A stretch of DNA of 64,000 nt from Drechslerella dactyloides (Eukaryota > Ascomycota > Orbiliomycetes > Orbiliales > Orbiliaceae), in the NCBI GenBank assembly GCA_020064725.1, contig JAGTWJ010000019.1:4588001-4652000 (forward strand), written 5' to 3'. A program made the position numbers and the translations under genes. Below the pieces are notes generated by a model. The model worked only from the letters and a program-made list of their open reading frames with translations, did not search any database and was not told the origin of the DNA. How positions within the stretch are numbered: position 1 is the first letter of the stretch; each line of letters begins with the position of its first letter. Below, one piece after another: positions 62,092-64,000 of this stretch.

Positions 62092-64000
62092 ATGGACCCG
62101 CACCATCCTCGCCAGCAGCACCAGCCGCAGAACCTCGTCTCTCGGTCCGCCGCGGCTTCCTCTTCGGCCCCGACCTCGACATCGGCTTCGGCTTCGATCC
62201 CCTTCCTGCCGTCCTCGACCATCGTCCCCGGCCTGCAGGACGGCCCCACCCGCCGGAACTCCTCCAAGCACCATCTGCACTCCGGCCCGAGGAATGCCTC
62301 CGGCTCCCGCTCTCTCCAGACCCAGCTGGCCCATCTCTACCAGCATCATCAGAATCACAGCTCCTACAGCCCCTATATTGACTTCCAGAACGTGCTCATG
62401 TCCCAGGTGCCACCCGGCCTCGATGCCACTGCCACCGCCCGGCTCAACTCCCTCACCAACCTGCACATGTTGAACCCCCTCCTCACCGCCGGCACCCAGT
62501 CCTTGAACGTCCTGTCGCCCTTGAAGCTCTTGCCGAGCGATGCCCCATCACCTGCTGGGCCCTTCATGCAAGGGAGCCCTCGTATGGGCCCGGCTGCTAC
62601 CGCCCCATCGCCTGTGCAGCCTACGGTCTCGCCTGCAGGGACTCTCCAATCAAACTCCGGTACCGTCAAAGAGGATGCCTTGGCGTCGTCAACAAGGCCC
62701 CAGCAAGGGATAAGTTTGGGTCCCGCGCAAATGGTCTTGGAATCTCATTCTTCCTCGCAATCGGAGAAGCAGCCGCAGAAGCAGCAGGTGGCCCACCAAC
62801 TGCCAGACCGGACTCAGCAAGGACCAGCAGCACCAGCAGCAGCCCTACAGACGCCTGTAGCCGGCAACGGTGTTAACAATATTCCGATCAAAAAACGCCG
62901 GGACAGTTTGACGTCTGCTCCGCTGCATTTAGACATGGAAATGCAGGTGGACTCTGGTATGCCGTGACCCTGTTACCACCCCTCTCCGTTCAATGCCTCC
63001 TCCCACATCCACTCTTTCATCAGTCGCGCGTCGACGGCATCGTGCCCCGAGACCCGCGGGGTCATCGCTGCCGTCTTCGATTTTTCTTTTTCTTGTCTAA
63101 TACCCTCACAGGTTCTTCCCTTGCCTCCGCAGTTATCGGTGGCTTGAGTAACGGCATCAGCAATGGCACCAGCAACGGTGTAGGCAGCAGCACCCTTACC
63201 GAGTTCACCAAACGGCGGAACTGGTCGCAGAGGATCATCGAAGAGCTGCAGGACCTGCTATGCATCCTCACGCCCAGCGGCAAGATACGCTACGCCTCTC
63301 CAAACGCGTCAATGATAATAGGATATGGCGCCGACGAGCTCCTCGGCCGCATGATTACGGATTTCGTGCACGCGGATGATTCGCACATGTTAGTAGCAAG
63401 CACCGCAAAAAAGAAAAAAACCTGCCCTCGATGAGACATGAAATTCGCATGCATACAAACTCGGGTGATTGCCTTGCTCACTTTTCCATCTCGCTTCTCC
63501 CGCCGCAGATTCATCCGCGACTTCAACGAGTCCATCGCGGCTAACCAGCAGCTGCGTCTCTTCTTTCGATTCCGCCGGAAGGACGAGTCCTACGCCATCT
63601 TCGAGTCCAATGGCCACCCCCACTTCTCCGACCAGCGGCAGATGCCGACAAATACTACCACGCCCGTCTGCAGCGGGTTCTTCATGATGGCACGCCTCTA
63701 CCCGACAAAAAACTCAGGCCTCCTCGACTCATTCCTCGAGCATAAAATCGAGAACGAGCGGTTGAAACGCCGCATCGCCGAGCTGCGACGCGAGGAACAC
63801 GAGGACCAGCAGGCCCAGCTCCGAGCCCGCGAGGCTCTGCAGAGCAAAGGTAACAACGCTAACAACACCAATCCGAACAACCGGCTGCAGGTCCCAACGT
63901 CGGCGCCACGGTCCATCTCTGTCCCGAATTCTCTAACAGAACGTCTAGAAAGCTCCGTTGCAGCAGATAAAGCCCGCCAGTCGAACTCCCAGTCCATGCC
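62092..64000 (+). CDS. lreB: White-collar-2 / LreB blue-light regulator, 3' end outside window
   Basis: Partner of WC-1/LreA in the white collar complex, which controls light-induced genes. Three exons are visible: 62092-62956, 63112-63388 and 63509 to the window end. All splice in frame and no stop has been reached. The first 290 residues are disordered, with Ser, Gln and Pro, and contain a basic KKRRDS cluster. The PAS domain spans about 320-440: RRNWSQRIIEELQDLLCILT, SGKIRYASPNASMIIGYGAD, ELLGRMITDFVHADDSH, FIRDFNESIAANQQLRLFFR, and GFFMMARLYPTKNSGLLDSF (each segment given separately). Then comes FLEHKIENERLKRRIAEL, a conserved WC-2 helix. The GATA zinc finger that would complete the protein is expected beyond position 64000 and is not seen. 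The name follows Aspergillus usage. Confidence 0.92.

Overview
This window is nuclear DNA from a filamentous ascomycete (Pezizomycotina). The evidence is short spliceosomal introns (mostly 50-90 nt, GT..AG), a Zn2Cys6 regulator with the fungal-specific transcription factor domain, a polarisome Spa2 with SHD repeats, a white-collar-2/LreB photoreceptor partner, a GH5 exo-glucanase and an Fcy-type purine-cytosine permease. I cannot assign a genus from sequence reading alone. Gene density is low: 16 protein genes in 64 kb, with several gene-free stretches of 3-5 kb. I found no convincing tRNA, rRNA, CRISPR array or intact transposon.

Layout, left to right (strand): Zn2Cys6 transcription factor with a long Gln/His tract (-); KEOPS subunit Cgi121 (+); secreted Gly/Pro repeat protein with dibasic processing sites (-); F-box protein (+); HMG-CoA reductase (+); ribosomal protein eS21 (-); F-box protein with a Cys4 motif (-); a protein with a possible degenerate RNase H-like domain (+); SH3 protein of the Nbp2 type (-); Ssu72 CTD phosphatase (+); small Myb/SANT-like nuclear protein (+); Spa2 (+); NCS1 permease (+); GH5 exo-beta-1,3-glucanase (-); Rad50 (-); LreB/WC-2, cut by the window end (+).

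The genes do not form one obvious pathway or secondary-metabolite cluster. Most are housekeeping: tRNA t6A modification, sterol synthesis, translation, transcription termination, polarity, wall remodelling, DNA repair and light sensing. The stand-out locus is the secreted repeat protein at 8471-9532. It has a signal peptide, 79-residue tandem units and Kex2-like RR/RRR/KR sites that would release a repeated 16-residue acidic peptide. This architecture matches fungal Kex2-processed repeat proteins and some RiPP precursors. No RiPP tailoring gene is visible nearby.

Exon boundaries were placed by eye from reading-frame phase, GT/AG signals and family conservation. Where two solutions exist I say so. 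Coordinates for spliced genes span start codon to stop codon.
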